NCBI RefSeq assembly: GCF_036417845.1
Contig: NC_089979.1
Span: 119,755,415 to 119,819,414, forward strand
Direction of reading: 5' to 3'
Source of the DNA: Apteryx mantelli
Taxonomy: Eukaryota; Chordata; Aves; Apterygiformes; Apterygidae
DNA length: 64,000 nt
Shown here: in pieces, positions 51,763 through 64,000 of the stretch
Layout: each line of letters starts with the position of its first letter
Numbering within the stretch: the stretch's first letter is position 1
Program-made: the position numbers and the translations under genes
The notes under the pieces: generated by a model
Database searches by the model: none
What the model was told of the DNA's origin: nothing
What the model saw: only the letters and a program-made list of their open reading frames with translations

Positions 51763-54700
51763 AGTATGTTGAAACATTCATTTTCAACTTTAAAAGTATT
51801 TAATTCCTTTCAACACTTCTTTCTGACATAGCATTTTTCATTTAAAAAGCATCCCAAACGAAAAGCAGAGAGACAAGGCACCTCAAAATAAATGTTTTTG
51901 ATTTAAGTCAAATAAAGCATTACAGGTCAACCCAAAATGTTTTTTTTTCTGTTTTTTTTTCTTTTTTTCCAAAGAGCCTAATAAAACTCTTAGGTTTTGG
52001 TTCAAACCCCAACTCCTTTCCATTCGGTTGCTGTGCAGACAAACCCTTTATATTGCAAGCTCTGTTTGCACAGGTCTGTTTCCACAATCAGATATGAGTT
52101 TAGTGCTCCCAGCTTCTCTGAATTTATCACAAGTAAGGTGATTTTACCCCTCAAAGAACACAAGAAACACAAGAAACAAGAAAGTTTTCTGATTGCCCAG
52201 CTCATACCCCTGATAAAAGAGCAGCCAGTCACAATTGCTGTGGGAGATAGGGAGAGCTGAGAGCAAATTTTGGATGGGATGCGTGGCGAAGGAAATAACG
52301 GGTATTTCCACAAGCAGGGAGTAGAAAGTATAAAACCCAGCCAAACTACGCTTATGGCTGCTTTGTGTCACCAGAAACTTAATACAACAGCAGGTTGTAT
52401 CAAGTCTGCTGGTTTGTGCTTCCTGCTCTGCCACACGTGTTCTTGGGGCTTAGCTTAACCCAGAATAGTGACTTGCCCCTTCTTTCCTGGGGAGCTCGCC
52501 GGGTGTCAGGGGAACAAGCTGAAAGTGAACTTTCCAGTGGGGTTTTTGGCTATCAGACTGCCACTGTCCTGAGACCGCCTTTTCTTCTTTCTCCATCCAT
52601 GCACCCCCACATAATACGCATGCCAACCTATTCTGACTTGGTGATTTTTTTTTTTTCCTCTCAGTTCTCAGACATCACATCCATGGGAAGGGGGAGGGGA
52701 GTTAATTGCATTTCTTTAAAAAATTAGAAAGTTAAGCTTATCTCTCTGCCTGCATATGGGGAGCCGTGTGTCCTGGATGAGTGAGATGACGTGAGATGGT
52801 TTCTAGGCAACTTCTGCAAGCCATATTGGAAAAGCAGTATGGATTAAAACTAAAAACAAAACCCAGACAAGTCAGACAAAACAAGTAGCAGCTACTTCAC
52901 ACAAAACCAGTTTTGACTGACACGTAAAGTTCATGCAGGGTCTTTTGTGGGATTAATATTGCTTTACTCAAGGAGAGAAAAACTGCCACCAGTGAGCCAG
53001 CAGCTGTAGTGAGACATGCAATAAGTGTGTTTATGTGGACAACATACCTAACTTCTGTGTGAAGAGAGGCCTGTCATGCCATGTCAGTGTGATGATATTA
53101 CTTGATAGATGAAATGCCACAACCCAAGTGTTCCAGGAACACCAGCCTGAGTACGTTCAAGGGCTGGAAAAATTTAGGGGGCAGGGGGAAGGATGTGATT
53201 AACTCCAGATCTTTTCCAAAAGAATTTTGCTTTGTATTTATCAATTCTTTAGACCACTTTCTTAAGACATTGGTAAAGCTTAGACAAAAAGTAGCATTCT
53301 TGGGAGCTGTCTCCATTTATTTCTTTTCTCTGTAGTACAGAAATGAGGAGGATGCCCCATCTGCTTAGGTTATTCTGCAGGATTAGGAATGGGTAGTTTC
53401 AGAATTAAGGTGAGGTGATACTATTCTCCCCAAATTTTCTTCTAACATCTTCATCAATCTATGGTATTAAAAAAGTCTCAGACAAAATATAACCTGACTC
53501 ATGTAAATCCAGCATCAAGCCATTCTTCCAGTGCTAGGGTAGAATTTAGTCCTCAGTACTTCAACTGAAAATTAATGGTTTCACACTCTACACTCTCAAC
53601 TTTGTTTCTGAGCCAGCAGTAACAAGGGGTATTGGATACAGCGTTTACAGCGTACCTTTAGGTTGTGGATGGGCAAATAACGCAGCCCAGGGATTTTAAT
53701 TATCAGGGTACCTTTCTGATCCTGTACTCACCAGTGTGAATGAAGAGCAACCGCCAAAGTCAGTTGACTTGACTGAGATGAAGGAATCTGCATTGTTCAA
53801 ATAAAGTTGCTAGCAAATATCTTAAAAGCCAGAATCACCATCTTTTTTCAAAGTCTGTGGTCATGTTTCAAGAAGTGGGATACCAAAACCAAGTAAAGAA
53901 CCTTCTAACCCTGTCTCCAAACCAATTTAACTGATAAATGCCATTTTTTTCTTTAAAGGTTGTATGGCACTGTTTCTTTGAACCTAAAATTCCCCCAAGA
54001 AAGCAGGTTATGTGGTGAGACACTTAAAAATTTTCATTGTTAATATGAAATCAGAGCAAATCAAACTCATGGTTAGAAAACAAAATCTCTAAGCCAAACT
54101 CAGGCTATTCTCCCAGCTCTAAAGAAGTCATCAACCTGCAAAATTCCTGGGCTGCGTTCCAAGCTAAGCTGTAGAAGGACCTGATACTGCCTTTAGTAGT
54201 GGTTTATTTCCTTTGCTCAAGAACTCAAAGTAGCACCCCAGGTACCTTAAATCACTCCTTGTATATCCAGTTTCTCGCAATAGTAACACACTTTCTGATC
54301 CTTCACAGCTAGAACCAGCGTCTGACAGATGGCCAATGATTTAGCAGTCCAGGGTGGCTAATGTTGGCTTTCATCTGGGAACTGGGTTGTTCTGGAACAG
54401 TATCTCATGCCAGTGTCACACTCTGGCTCTGTCATCTTTTGCTAGTAAGAAGGCTAAACTTTCCAATCCTAGACATCTTGTCCAGCAGGAACCTGTTGCT
54501 TGTTTCCATGGCTGCTCCTGTGGATGCTGGCTGTGGATGGAGGTGTTAGACCCAAGTTTTTAAGCCCAAATTTAATCACACTAGCACTTCATTCACATGC
54601 ATTTGGCCTTGGTTTCTGGAATTAGCCAGTCCTTAGCACCACTGGGTGACCGTGCAAGGACTCATTCTTGTAATCCATCCCAAAATATCTCTGCTGCTTT

Positions 54701-55395
54701 CTGCATAGTCCCTGTGACCCAGCCAGACCTCTAAGGTACTGGTAGTCTCTGCTTGGCCAGAGTGAAGCTGAGGTAAGCACTGAGACTGGCCTCATTTTTC
54801 CTGCAGCCTTGCCGTGTGTTCCTGAACTGACAGCTCTGCTTCTTTCACTAAGTAATGTCTCCTGCTGTCATTTCTGTAAAGCTATCTGCTGGGCTTACAT
54901 TTTTCCATGCAGACAGAAAGGGGCCTATATAATAAAATAAGGAGGAAAAATTAGCAACAAGGCCATGCTGTGAGACTGGTTATACTGAGTATTAATAGCA
55001 GAGGCATTGACAGCGTAATTCAGAGTGACACATACTCTTTGCAGTTAGGCTGTAGCCATTCCAAATGGACAAACCTCTGCAACTATATGAAGCAGCTCAC
55101 AGCATTGAGACTTTTGTACCCATCTTTTATAAAAGATCATCCCCTTCCTGCTACCTTTCACCAACTCCATTGTCCAGAAGACATACCAGGGACTATTTTA
55201 GGGGAGGTCTTGGATTAGTCAGAGAGGCTGCATCAGAACAGTAAAAGATAATCTCTCCTACTGGGAATTTGAGCTATTGCCTCAGGAAGACTTGCAAACA
55301 GGCCTTGAAAACCCAGGAAGGGAAAAACAAGCCTGGGAACTGGATGTTGGTTATTGTACCCAGAATGCTGAAGGACACCAAGTGGGCATTCATCC

Positions 55396-55435
55396 TATTA
55401 TTATTATTATTATTACTACTATTATTATTATTATT
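55396..55435. repeat. (ATT)n microsatellite
   Basis: About 13 ATT-type units with an ACT variant in the middle. The poly-Leu, poly-Ile and poly-Asn frames across it are by-products. Confidence 0.9.
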
Positions 55436-56294
55436 GTTAACACAGGGCAAGAATGCAAATAGTACCTGACATCTCTCACATATTAGAGAAGCTAAATGCT
55501 GTCCTGAATTACTCGGGACTTCATAGGTTTTCAAGGACACTGGCTTAGCCACAAGTGAGAATTTGGCAGGGAAGCTGATGGGGCTACAGTTCCCCCTGCC
55601 TGCACCCTCCCTTTTCCTCCCAGGTGTTGCTTGAAGCAGGATAGAAGTTCCTAATCACCTGGGATGAGGGCAGTCATGTGGTTATACAGGTCTCCTCTTC
55701 ACATTTTAGCTGTTCTCACCCATGCCAGCACAAGGGGAAGTCTGGCACATGGTAATGTTGGAAGAGGTTCTTCCAGATGTTCAAGGGGAAGATTTGCGTT
55801 CTGCAAAATTAAACCTCAAACCATAGATGACTTAAATCTAGGTCCTCTAATATCTGAATCCTAATAGTCTGCCAGAGAAAGAAGGTCCCCAAAAGAAGTC
55901 TTAGTTTAGCTCTCCCATACAAGAAAATACACTGCTATATATGAACAAGTGTCCAAGCAATGGTTAGGTGTGTTTCAAAAACCTTTGGTCTTCTTAGGAA
56001 TTCAAAAGACCTGTGAAGGCCTTTTCCATACCCTCCTGTAAACTATCCAGAGGTTTGTGAATTCTGTTCCATTAGGCAGCCATCTAACCCAAAGGCACTC
56101 TGATGCTGCATGGATCTCGCCATTTCAGGGATTTCACATAAAAAGATGATTGATGTTCAGTTATTAGGTTTATCAGACCCCCACCAAATTTCAGGATCAT
56201 CTGTTCTTATATAAACAAGTGCAAGTCTCACACTGATTAGAAACTACCATGTAGAAGGATTTCAGGGTAAGCATCTGCCTAAGGTATTTATTGG

Positions 56295-56333
56295 ATATAG
56301 TGAACAGTTACAGTGAACAGCTGTTCACTATAT
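56295..56333. repeat. Inverted repeat with nested 18-bp palindrome
   Basis: Arms 56295-56307 and 56321-56333 (13 bases each) are perfect reverse complements. Inside, agtgaacagctgttcact (56312-56329) is a perfect 18-base palindrome, made possible by a repeat of agtgaacag. Confidence 0.9.
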
Positions 56334-56519
56334 GTTCATGCCTTTTAGATGATTACTTTACTTTACTTTAGATGACTACTGCAGATTCACTTTTTAAATA
56401 ATTTTTGTTCTGGATATTTGTGGCTCATCTCTTTTACAGATCTGACGATATTGCTAGATATAGACATATCCATTTCCTGAACCCAAACCTACAGGCAGTG
56501 ACAGCTTGCTCTGTATAGT

Positions 56520-56586
56520 TGTGTATGTGTGTGTGTGTGTATGTGGGCAGTAAAAAATATGATCGTGTTATACACACACATACACA
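56520..56586. repeat. TG repeat and CA repeat forming an inverted pair
   Basis: A TG-rich run (56520-56546) and a CA-rich run (56571-56588). The 15 bases tgtgtatgtgtgtgt (56520-56534) are the exact reverse complement of 56572-56586, so a hairpin is possible. Confidence 0.75.
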
Positions 56587-57694
56587 TAAAAAATTCTGCT
56601 GATGGCTCAACCTAAAACCTTAAATCAAAACATTAGAGGTATCAGAATCACAAATCAATTCTGTGGGCTCACCTCACATGTAATTTTAATATAATTTTAC
56701 AATGCCTTACCTTGGGGATTGTTCTTGACAGCATTTTTCTAAAGGGAATACATGAGTGAACTACAGTAGACAAGGGCTTGATTAACTTCTGGAATCTGGT
56801 GCCAAATTTTCAATAGAATCTGAATCAAAATAGCAAGGGAGGAAAGATGAAGATAATTTTTCCTCATGCTTGCTACTGTGACTTACTGGTAGGATACTCA
56901 GGGCTGTTATCACAGCAAGTACTTCAACACAAAGTACAAGTTAAACAAAACAGAGTGATGGGAATAGCTGCCCACGGTGTTATCTAATCAGCAGAATAAA
57001 TGCATAGCTGTGGTAAGAAGTACACTGTGTAAGCCCACAGTGTTCAGTATATTCTGCCATCCCAACAAACAGACAAGCTTTCCTGTGTATAAAACATCTC
57101 ATTCCACAGGTAACGCATGTAACAGTTAAATTTTACATGTTAGTTACTCAGCCTTTCTCTCCTGAACCTACTTCATTACAGCCCATCACTCTGATTTTCA
57201 TTGCTCAAGTCTTAGTAAGCGACTGTACTCCTTTTTTGTGGTTGTGGAGAAGGTGAGCAGCAAGTCCTCACCATTTAGTGCACACATTAGGCCAGGAAAT
57301 CCTAGTCGGGGGGTTGTTTTAGCACTGCTGTGTGTAATAAGAGATAAAGATGTGCAGAAGTTCATGCAAAACATCACTGCATGATGTTTTCATAAACTAA
57401 ACCTCAAAAGTTCTGCAAAATGCTCCTGGGCATGTTACAGATGTGTGGCCATCCTAGCACCTAAGGGAGATGCTGAGCTGTTCGGTCTAATTTTCTGAGA
57501 TATGTTGGAATGCAAGCAAGAGGAAAATTCTCATAATATAAATAACAATCAATTAGATATCTTTCTGAACAGTCATTTCAAACCAACATGACAAGCCCAG
57601 ACAGATTTTTAGAGTAAAGGATAGAGGCAGCTAACCAGCATAAAGGTACATTATTTTTAAATACTTCATTTCCTGCTATTACACATGGATCATT

Positions 57695-57732
57695 CTGGAG
57701 TAATTCCATTGAAATCAACTAAATTACTCCAG
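57695..57732. repeat. Inverted repeat, likely fossil palindromic element
   Basis: ctggagtaatt (57695-57705) and aattactccag (57722-57732) are perfect reverse complements around a 16-base centre containing ccattgaaatcaa. The wording resembles palindromic interspersed repeats I recall from turtle and crocodilian genomes. The inverted repeat is certain; the family assignment rests on memory. Confidence 0.5.
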
Positions 57733-59128
57733 ATTTGAAGCACTGAGGGCAAAATTTGCCCCCCTCCATAAGGAGGGCCCATTAAGGCCTTTATGATCCA
57801 ACAACATAAGGGGCCTTAATACTCCATTATTAGTAGTATTTTAAAACCATCTGAAGATCTGAAACAAGATCAGAACTCCATGGAGCTGGACAGGAAGTCA
57901 AACTCATGATCCCTTCTTGTCTTATAGTCTCTTGGTTCTCTCTAACCAAATGTCCATGTTCTCATTTACACTAATGCCCCCTTTACACATCTTTGGCAGA
58001 GTAAAGAGATCTGCAGGTGGACTACCCTTTGCTCAATCTAATGGACCAATTTCTGTTTCCAGTCATGGTGATAAACATAAACATAAGACTTAGGCTCACT
58101 TTTCTGACACCCCAGAGCATTTCAATATAAGAATTCTCACCCAGCAACTTCAAAACCCCGAATGGTTTCCTCGCTTTGAGGCTTTTTCTTTCAGAGTTCT
58201 ACAGTTGATTCTTTGTATGAAAACAATGCACCAAAAGGCACATAGACATTAATGCAAATGTCAGCACCTTATCCAAACGGATCTTTCAAGCAGGCATTTC
58301 AAAATGGAGAAAGCAGCACACCAGCATCGTCCGTCTTCAGCCTGGCTCTGCCATTGGCATTGCTTAGTCAGGCACTGCCACATCAGGCTGCTGATGAGCA
58401 ATAACAGGCACGCAGGTGTGATGGCTTGGGGTAGGGCACAAAGGAGAATGACAAGTAAAGGCTAAAAACCATCCATAATGTGGACTTCTGTGTTTAACAT
58501 CTGCCAAAGAATGTTGTTTTTCTAACAGCTGCTTTTTGCAAAAGGCTCTTACGCAAATAACATGAGAACTTTATTCCTAAAAGGCTTTTAATAAACCAGT
58601 TTCAGTAGCACAATAGACCACCTCAGGGAGGGAAAACATTTACTTTATTGTTTCTGTCCCCTGCTTCTCCCCCTTTGCTCTGGTGGCTGACATTCTCTAC
58701 CAGCACATAGGAGGAGCGCTAGCATCTTATGCTCAGCAGGACTAATGCTGAGCTTTCTGAGAAATAGTCGCTGTTATTTTCCCCTGTGAGAGGGCTGTAT
58801 GTGTAGATTTTAAGAAAAGAGGGTTTGATCTCTACTGCTGATTCAGTAGGAAAAAATGTAATGCAGAAAGGACCGGAAATTCAGCACACAGCTAGCTGGG
58901 AGTGTGTACGCTGTCTGCTGATATCTGTGCAAAGTGTTGCTATTTACCTAGGATGGATGGCCACTGTTTAAAACTCCTGGTTTTTAAAGTAGTGACTCAT
59001 GTTGCTTTCTGCATTTCTCTGTTTGCTAATCTTGGTGCTGGAGGGAGGGTCAAGCAATTAACCACTTTTCCGCACTGTGGTTTTTGTCAAACAAGTAATA
59101 AGTGAAAGCGGTTCTTAGAAAGCAGCCA

Positions 59129-59143
59129 GGGTGGGGGGGAGGG
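59129..59143 (+). other. G-quadruplex motif with one-base loops
   Basis: The run reads GGG T GGGGGGG A GGG. Splitting the seven G gives four G-triplets with loops T, G and A, a pattern expected to fold stably. Confidence 0.5.
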
Positions 59144-62100
59144 AAGAAAGGTGCATTACTGGGATGTTCAAGAGTCTTGCTCATGATAGATCAATTGAGG
59201 CTAAATTCAAAGGCAGATGTTTAAAGGCTAAAACAATTTAAGAGATTAAAGGCCTGAATTTATAGTCTCCAACTTAAGACATGTGCACGAAATACCTATA
59301 GGAGCTGTCTAGCGGTCTTCATCATTGGAAAGTAGCAGGCACTGCTAGAACCATCCCCTGGGAGAGCTATTCCCTCCCCATCGACTACAGAGGAAGTCTC
59401 CAGGAGTGCTCCCTTAATGTAGGACCCTCAGCTGAATGCTTGAGGCTAGATGTTAGGAACGGAGCCCATAATTAGTAAACTTGGGTGTAGTCTTCAAGCT
59501 TGAGTTGAGACAAAAACTTTATTTAGCAGCCTTGCTGTCCCAGTGATGTTTGGGCAGGAGTCCAGGGCCCTGCAAATGTGGAGCGTCTCTCCAGCTTCCT
59601 CATACTCTGCAACGTGGGCTGCAGTTATGCACAGAAGATAGAAGCGGGTCACCTGGAGGAGTGGTAATGGGATAGTGGTAAATGGAAAGCATTGAGGCAA
59701 ACCCAGCCAGTACAAGACAGCGGTCAGTATATACTAGCCCTCAAATCATGTGGTGAGTCTCAGTCTAGCTCCCAGTGAACCAAGGTCTCCCTTGCAGAGA
59801 CCTTCACAGTCAGCGATGCTGAAATGAGAGGGCCCTTCCCTCCTACTTTACAGACCTGACATAGTGCCTCTTTTACGGCATGCCTTTCAGCTATGTGGAT
59901 CTGCCCGTATATTCTGTTGTGGAGAAGATTAAGTTCATAAAGGGACCCTGTGAACTGCAGAGACTGGGCTTGTCGACACCTGTCCTTCCAAACCCCCACT
60001 CCCACTGTGCTTTTTTCAAGTAGATTTAAAATTCCCTTTCATGTAATTGGCTATTTCCCTTCCCTCCTTCCTACAGGTTAGGTTAAAAGGAGCAGGAGGT
60101 CCTTTTCCTTATTGATTTGTTTTCCTGACCTTTTAGGTACATGCAGAGAAGATCAGCAGAGAGGCCCTGGAAAATGAAAAGAACAAAAGCACAGTGCTTG
60201 CTCTCATTTAAAGTAGTAAGACAAACATGGCGCTTAGCATTGAATAAAAAATAAACTGTCTGCTGAGGAAATGAAACAAGCTGCCCTTACAGAGAAGGGA
60301 CTGTGAGGGGTACCACGTTGCACTGGAATACCAGTGGAGCAGGATATGAAAATGGAGAGTCAGCCTTTAAAGAGCAGTCGTGATCTCCAAGGTTTTCTCT
60401 TTCTTTCTTTTTTTTCCAAGAAATGTGATTTAAGTAGATAAATCCTATTTCCAAATAAAAGGCAATCAGATAAAGTATTTTTAATCCTTGATATTTACAC
60501 ACTGCTCTTAAGCTGGTTCCCCACCATTGTGCACTGTGTGTGGTACCATTGTATGTGCTGTGGTTTTGGTTAGACATAAAACAGATGTCTTGATCACTAA
60601 AGCTCCCCTGGCATTTTCTTGCGAGTCCACCATGGTGGCTTGACCAAATTCTAAACTGGGTAATAACATTTTTTTCTTACTTAATTCCTCCTATACATTC
60701 AATGAGATTTGATATTCATCTTCCCTCCCATTTCTTGTAACGCTGCTCTGCCTTGCTATATTCCACACTAAAGGCAGATATAGTTCAGTAACAAATGAAC
60801 TGATTGTTACAAAGCCTTTACCAATGTTGCAGGGACATGGTGAGGATTAATTAACTGCTTATTCAGAGCTTTTATATCCTAAGATTAAAAATAGTATAAT
60901 CATAATAAAAACAGATTACTACATTATCAGTATCAGTTATTAAAATCCACAGTAAGTCAATAAAAATTTCCTACTAAAAATTTTTAGGACTATATTCCAA
61001 TCCCACCCCTACTGGGACACACATATAAATTAAACCAGACTAACTTTTACAAGGAGTAAGGTATATCTCATTAAAGCTCTGTATAACATTCTCTTTCATA
61101 ATTATGCTGAAACAAATTAGGGCCATTTTAACTCTGAAGAGTGGACTCCATCCATTTATGTGGCACTACTATAATCCAATTTCAATTCACACTTTTAGTT
61201 AATTCAGATTAAGTGTTCTTCGCTGAGTTTGCACAAGCAAATCCTTAGTCTGAAGCAACTGCCTCCCATTGCAGGTACTCATTAGCAGCTTTTGTAATTT
61301 CAGTAACACTGGGGCTTTATGTGGTCGGGCATGGGCAATGGATTCTTCAAAGCCTCAAATACGTGAGATTCAGATCTGGCACCAAAGAAGTGAGGGAACT
61401 GCAGAGGAGATTCCTATAGTCAGTTGCTTGAGATGTGACCCCGGGGTGGCCCCAAATCACACTCCAGATGCAGAGCCCCTTACGGGTGGTCAGCCAGCCA
61501 GGAATAGATGGACTTCTGGTTCTTCCGCACCATCCCCTCTCGCACCTTGGTCATCACCAGCGTTTGGATGCAGGAGGGATTTGACTTGCACAAGGGCAAA
61601 AAGCCCACAATTGGGAAGTTGAATCAGAGTACCTTGAAACACAGAGAAGATGCTCAGTTCAAAACAACCAAAACAATCCTTCTCTTGTGCCCTGAGGCAC
61701 TGAAATTCTCTCTGAGAGTGACATTCTTTTAAAGGAAGAGTAATCAAACATAAAGGTTTTTCATTTCTGAAACATGTATGCAACAATGATACACAGGGCT
61801 GAATGCATCTGTTGAGAGAATTTCTTCATGGCTTCCCAGCTCACATCAGGGCAATGTACTCTAGATGGTGCAGCTCCTGTAGCTAAATGTAAAGGATGTG
61901 TGCTAAAAAAGAAAACGGCATTACTTTTGTGTACACTTAAATCCGGGTTGCCACCAGGAATTCACTTAAGACACAGGTGGTCCTGAGGCTACATGCCAAT
62001 GATATATTTTGAAGTTAAGGCAGATCTATTCATTGCTAAGCAATCCTTTACAATATGTTAACTTACTCTGCATAAGCCATAGGAGGTGTTTAGAAGATGC

Positions 62101-62876
62101 ACACAAGCAAGTTCATTAGACTCACTCAGCGATGAGGAATTGGAGCACCAATGCGTCCTGCCTGAGAGAGGAACAAACATATTGCTCAAAGGAGATCTGC
62201 AGGTATATACAACATTATAAGGTGCTCTTATCACGGTGTCATCTCCTTTGCCATTTTTCCGTTCTGGCTTTTCTTGTGTCTTCTTCCTTTTCTCACCTTC
62301 ATTATTCCCTATTGCTTGTCTGCCTTCACCTCACAGTTTTCTCTCTTCCCTTCCTACCTACAGCTGGAGGCCACTCTTCCTCCCTAGATCTGACCAGTCC
62401 TGCCAATACAGCAGCAGCACATCACAACCTCTATAGCCCTCTCTGGCACAACCTAAACACTTTCAGACACACAGACTTGGGTGCATCTCACCTGACTTTT
62501 TTTTTGCGTTACCCATGCTTTGCATTATTGACCTAGTCACCCTAAAAGCTCTAATTTTCTTCTAAGACAAATAAGCAGATCCTGCAGGGTGATTAATCCC
62601 ATCATTGCCTTCTGGAGTGGTCTCATGCTTACTGGCTGTGGATATTATAGCTCAGATCATGCACCTGAATCAGACGCCTCAATTAGATTTCCCTTCATTT
62701 AAGCATAGGCAGGACGAATCTGGGCTTCATATCCTGCCAGCCTGATATACTGTTTGCAGTAGGCTTGGGGCTGATGAATTTTTTTGCCAACTCAGGTTAA
62801 AGATAAACAAAAGCCCATGAAAGAAAAAACAAATTTTTTAGAAAACAATATTCCTTCCCCAGTGCAGGAAACATTC

Positions 62877-62890
62877 TTTTTTTTTTTTTT
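62877..62890. repeat. Poly(T) tract, 14 bases
   Basis: Uninterrupted T run, seen directly. Confidence 0.85.
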
Positions 62891-64000
62891 AATCTGGATT
62901 CACTGAAGCTGTGTGCATGCACTCTGCACTGAGTTCACTCCTCTAACTATAGACAAACAAGCCACTGTCAGCTGCACAAACAATCTACAAATTCATAATC
63001 TGTGAATTTTTGAGGACAGGGAACAATTACTGTACAATGCTTCACATGTATTATTCAAGCTCCTAAAGCCACCCAGCTGGCAAGACAACAAAAGAACAAC
63101 CATTTTGCAATAAAATTCATTTTAATTGAAATACCAAAGAGTCACATGTGCCTCTCCCTTTAGCCTTAAGGACAACAGTAAAACTAACTTCATTTTCAGA
63201 GTCATTGCTATTAAAAAAATGAGGGTTGTCATTTTCTAACTGTCAGAGAGCCACATTTACTTTTAATGCCCTCATATGACACCCCACCATCATAGAGGGG
63301 AGTTCATTTTGAGACTACAATGCTGTATAATTTGCCTTTTATGGATTATATGGCCTCTTTGTCACTTCAAAAGTTAATCTAGATATTACTAGAAAAGGGG
63401 CAAGCACAATAAATGTCTAATTCTGTAAACGCGGTCCACCTTTATGACACCACTCTGCAAAATTGGTGCTGGGAGGGAAACACTTTAGTTTGTTATCTAT
63501 TTCTTGCTTTGGCAAAAAATAGCTCAACAGCTAAATCAGCTTAGATTCTTTGATTTAGAGGGGAGTGTGCATATGGCTGTTTTCAGGACAAACTCAGGCA
63601 CCAGGCTTGATGTTTGCATGGTGACATTCCTTTTTTGTTTCTTTTTTTAAACAAATCACTGGAAGCAATTTTGCACGATCCATGTCTGCAATTTTGCACA
63701 ATTCGAGGTTTAAGTTCCTAAGTGACTTCAACTGCTGGTACAAACAGTTCCAAGCACACATATTTATGAGGTCAAAGCTTGTGAGTTCAAAAAGAGAGGT
63801 CCAGATGAAGCCAGCCTCTGGCTAACTGTTGTGTCCCTCAATGTACAAGAGCGTTTGCTATATGCTTCACCTTTCACTTGCCTTCTCTTAGAGTAACCTG
63901 CTACTATTAATAGCCTGCTACTGTCAAGATTCAGCGTGACATATTAAAGCAAAAGAATTTGCTCCTTTTTGGAAAAGATAGTCTTCTCCTGCCTGGCTTC

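Larger units (their letters stand above)
51661..64000. other. Unassigned noncoding DNA
   Basis: No gene recognised over about 12.3 kb. Contents seen: T runs, an ATT microsatellite (55396-55435), TG and CA repeats that can pair (56520-56586), a 13-base-arm inverted repeat enclosing an 18-base palindrome (56295-56333), a palindromic-repeat fossil (57695-57732), a short-loop G-quadruplex motif (59129-59143), a T14 run (62877-62890) and an AT-rich stretch near 60840-61150. The longest frame, 134 codons at 62132-62536, has no family resemblance. Confidence 0.6.

Noticed and set aside
52000..52020. ggttcaaacccc as a possible tRNA B box
   Set aside because: No A box, acceptor stem or cloverleaf can be drawn around it.
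55269..55552. Frames with long Leu, Ile or Asn runs that could look like membrane segments
   Set aside because: The runs are translations of the ATT microsatellite.
1..64000. CRISPR arrays, operons, phage or endogenous retrovirus genes
   Set aside because: No regularly spaced repeats, no tandem coding frames, and no LTR pair, primer-binding site or gag/pol/env motifs were seen. The only reverse transcriptase is of CR1 LINE type.

Overview
The window looks like avian nuclear DNA (a related archosaur is possible). The clearest evidence is two CR1 LINE insertions with the typical CR1 3' end: no poly(A) tail, short octamer repeats at the terminus, and frequent 5' truncation. The rest is AT-leaning, CpG-poor and low in recognisable repeats. 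That fits an avian gene desert or a very large intron. I recognise no host protein-coding gene with confidence. Apart from the CR1 frame, the longest open frame is 164 codons, about what chance gives in 64 kb, and it resembles no family I know.

Layout. 1-4015: unassigned DNA with simple repeats. 4016-5233: a GC-rich, CpG-poor block framed by two diverged inverted copies of an unidentified element (about 76% ungapped identity over a 151-bp core, counted by hand). 5234-11140: unassigned. 11141-11400: a short CpG island. 11401-36313: unassigned, with a likely tRNA-derived SINE remnant near 28.2 kb and a weak exon-like segment at 29.08-29.23 kb. 36314-38958: a long CR1 on the minus strand that keeps an open ORF2 frame of 842 codons but has lost its 5' end and carries a compensated frameshift. 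40958-41378: a second, older CR1 3' fragment in the same orientation. 41379-51330: unassigned. 51331-51541: a second CpG island, with a consensus minus-strand splice donor at its lower edge and TATA-like and CCAAT motifs upstream, so it is the best candidate promoter and first exon in the window. 51661-64000: unassigned, with microsatellites, a palindrome and a short-loop G-quadruplex motif.

There is no operon or pathway to describe. The only protein-coding content I can support is the CR1 endonuclease/reverse transcriptase remnant. Several scattered segments look like fossils of an old palindromic interspersed repeat. All identity and CpG values were counted by eye and are approximate.
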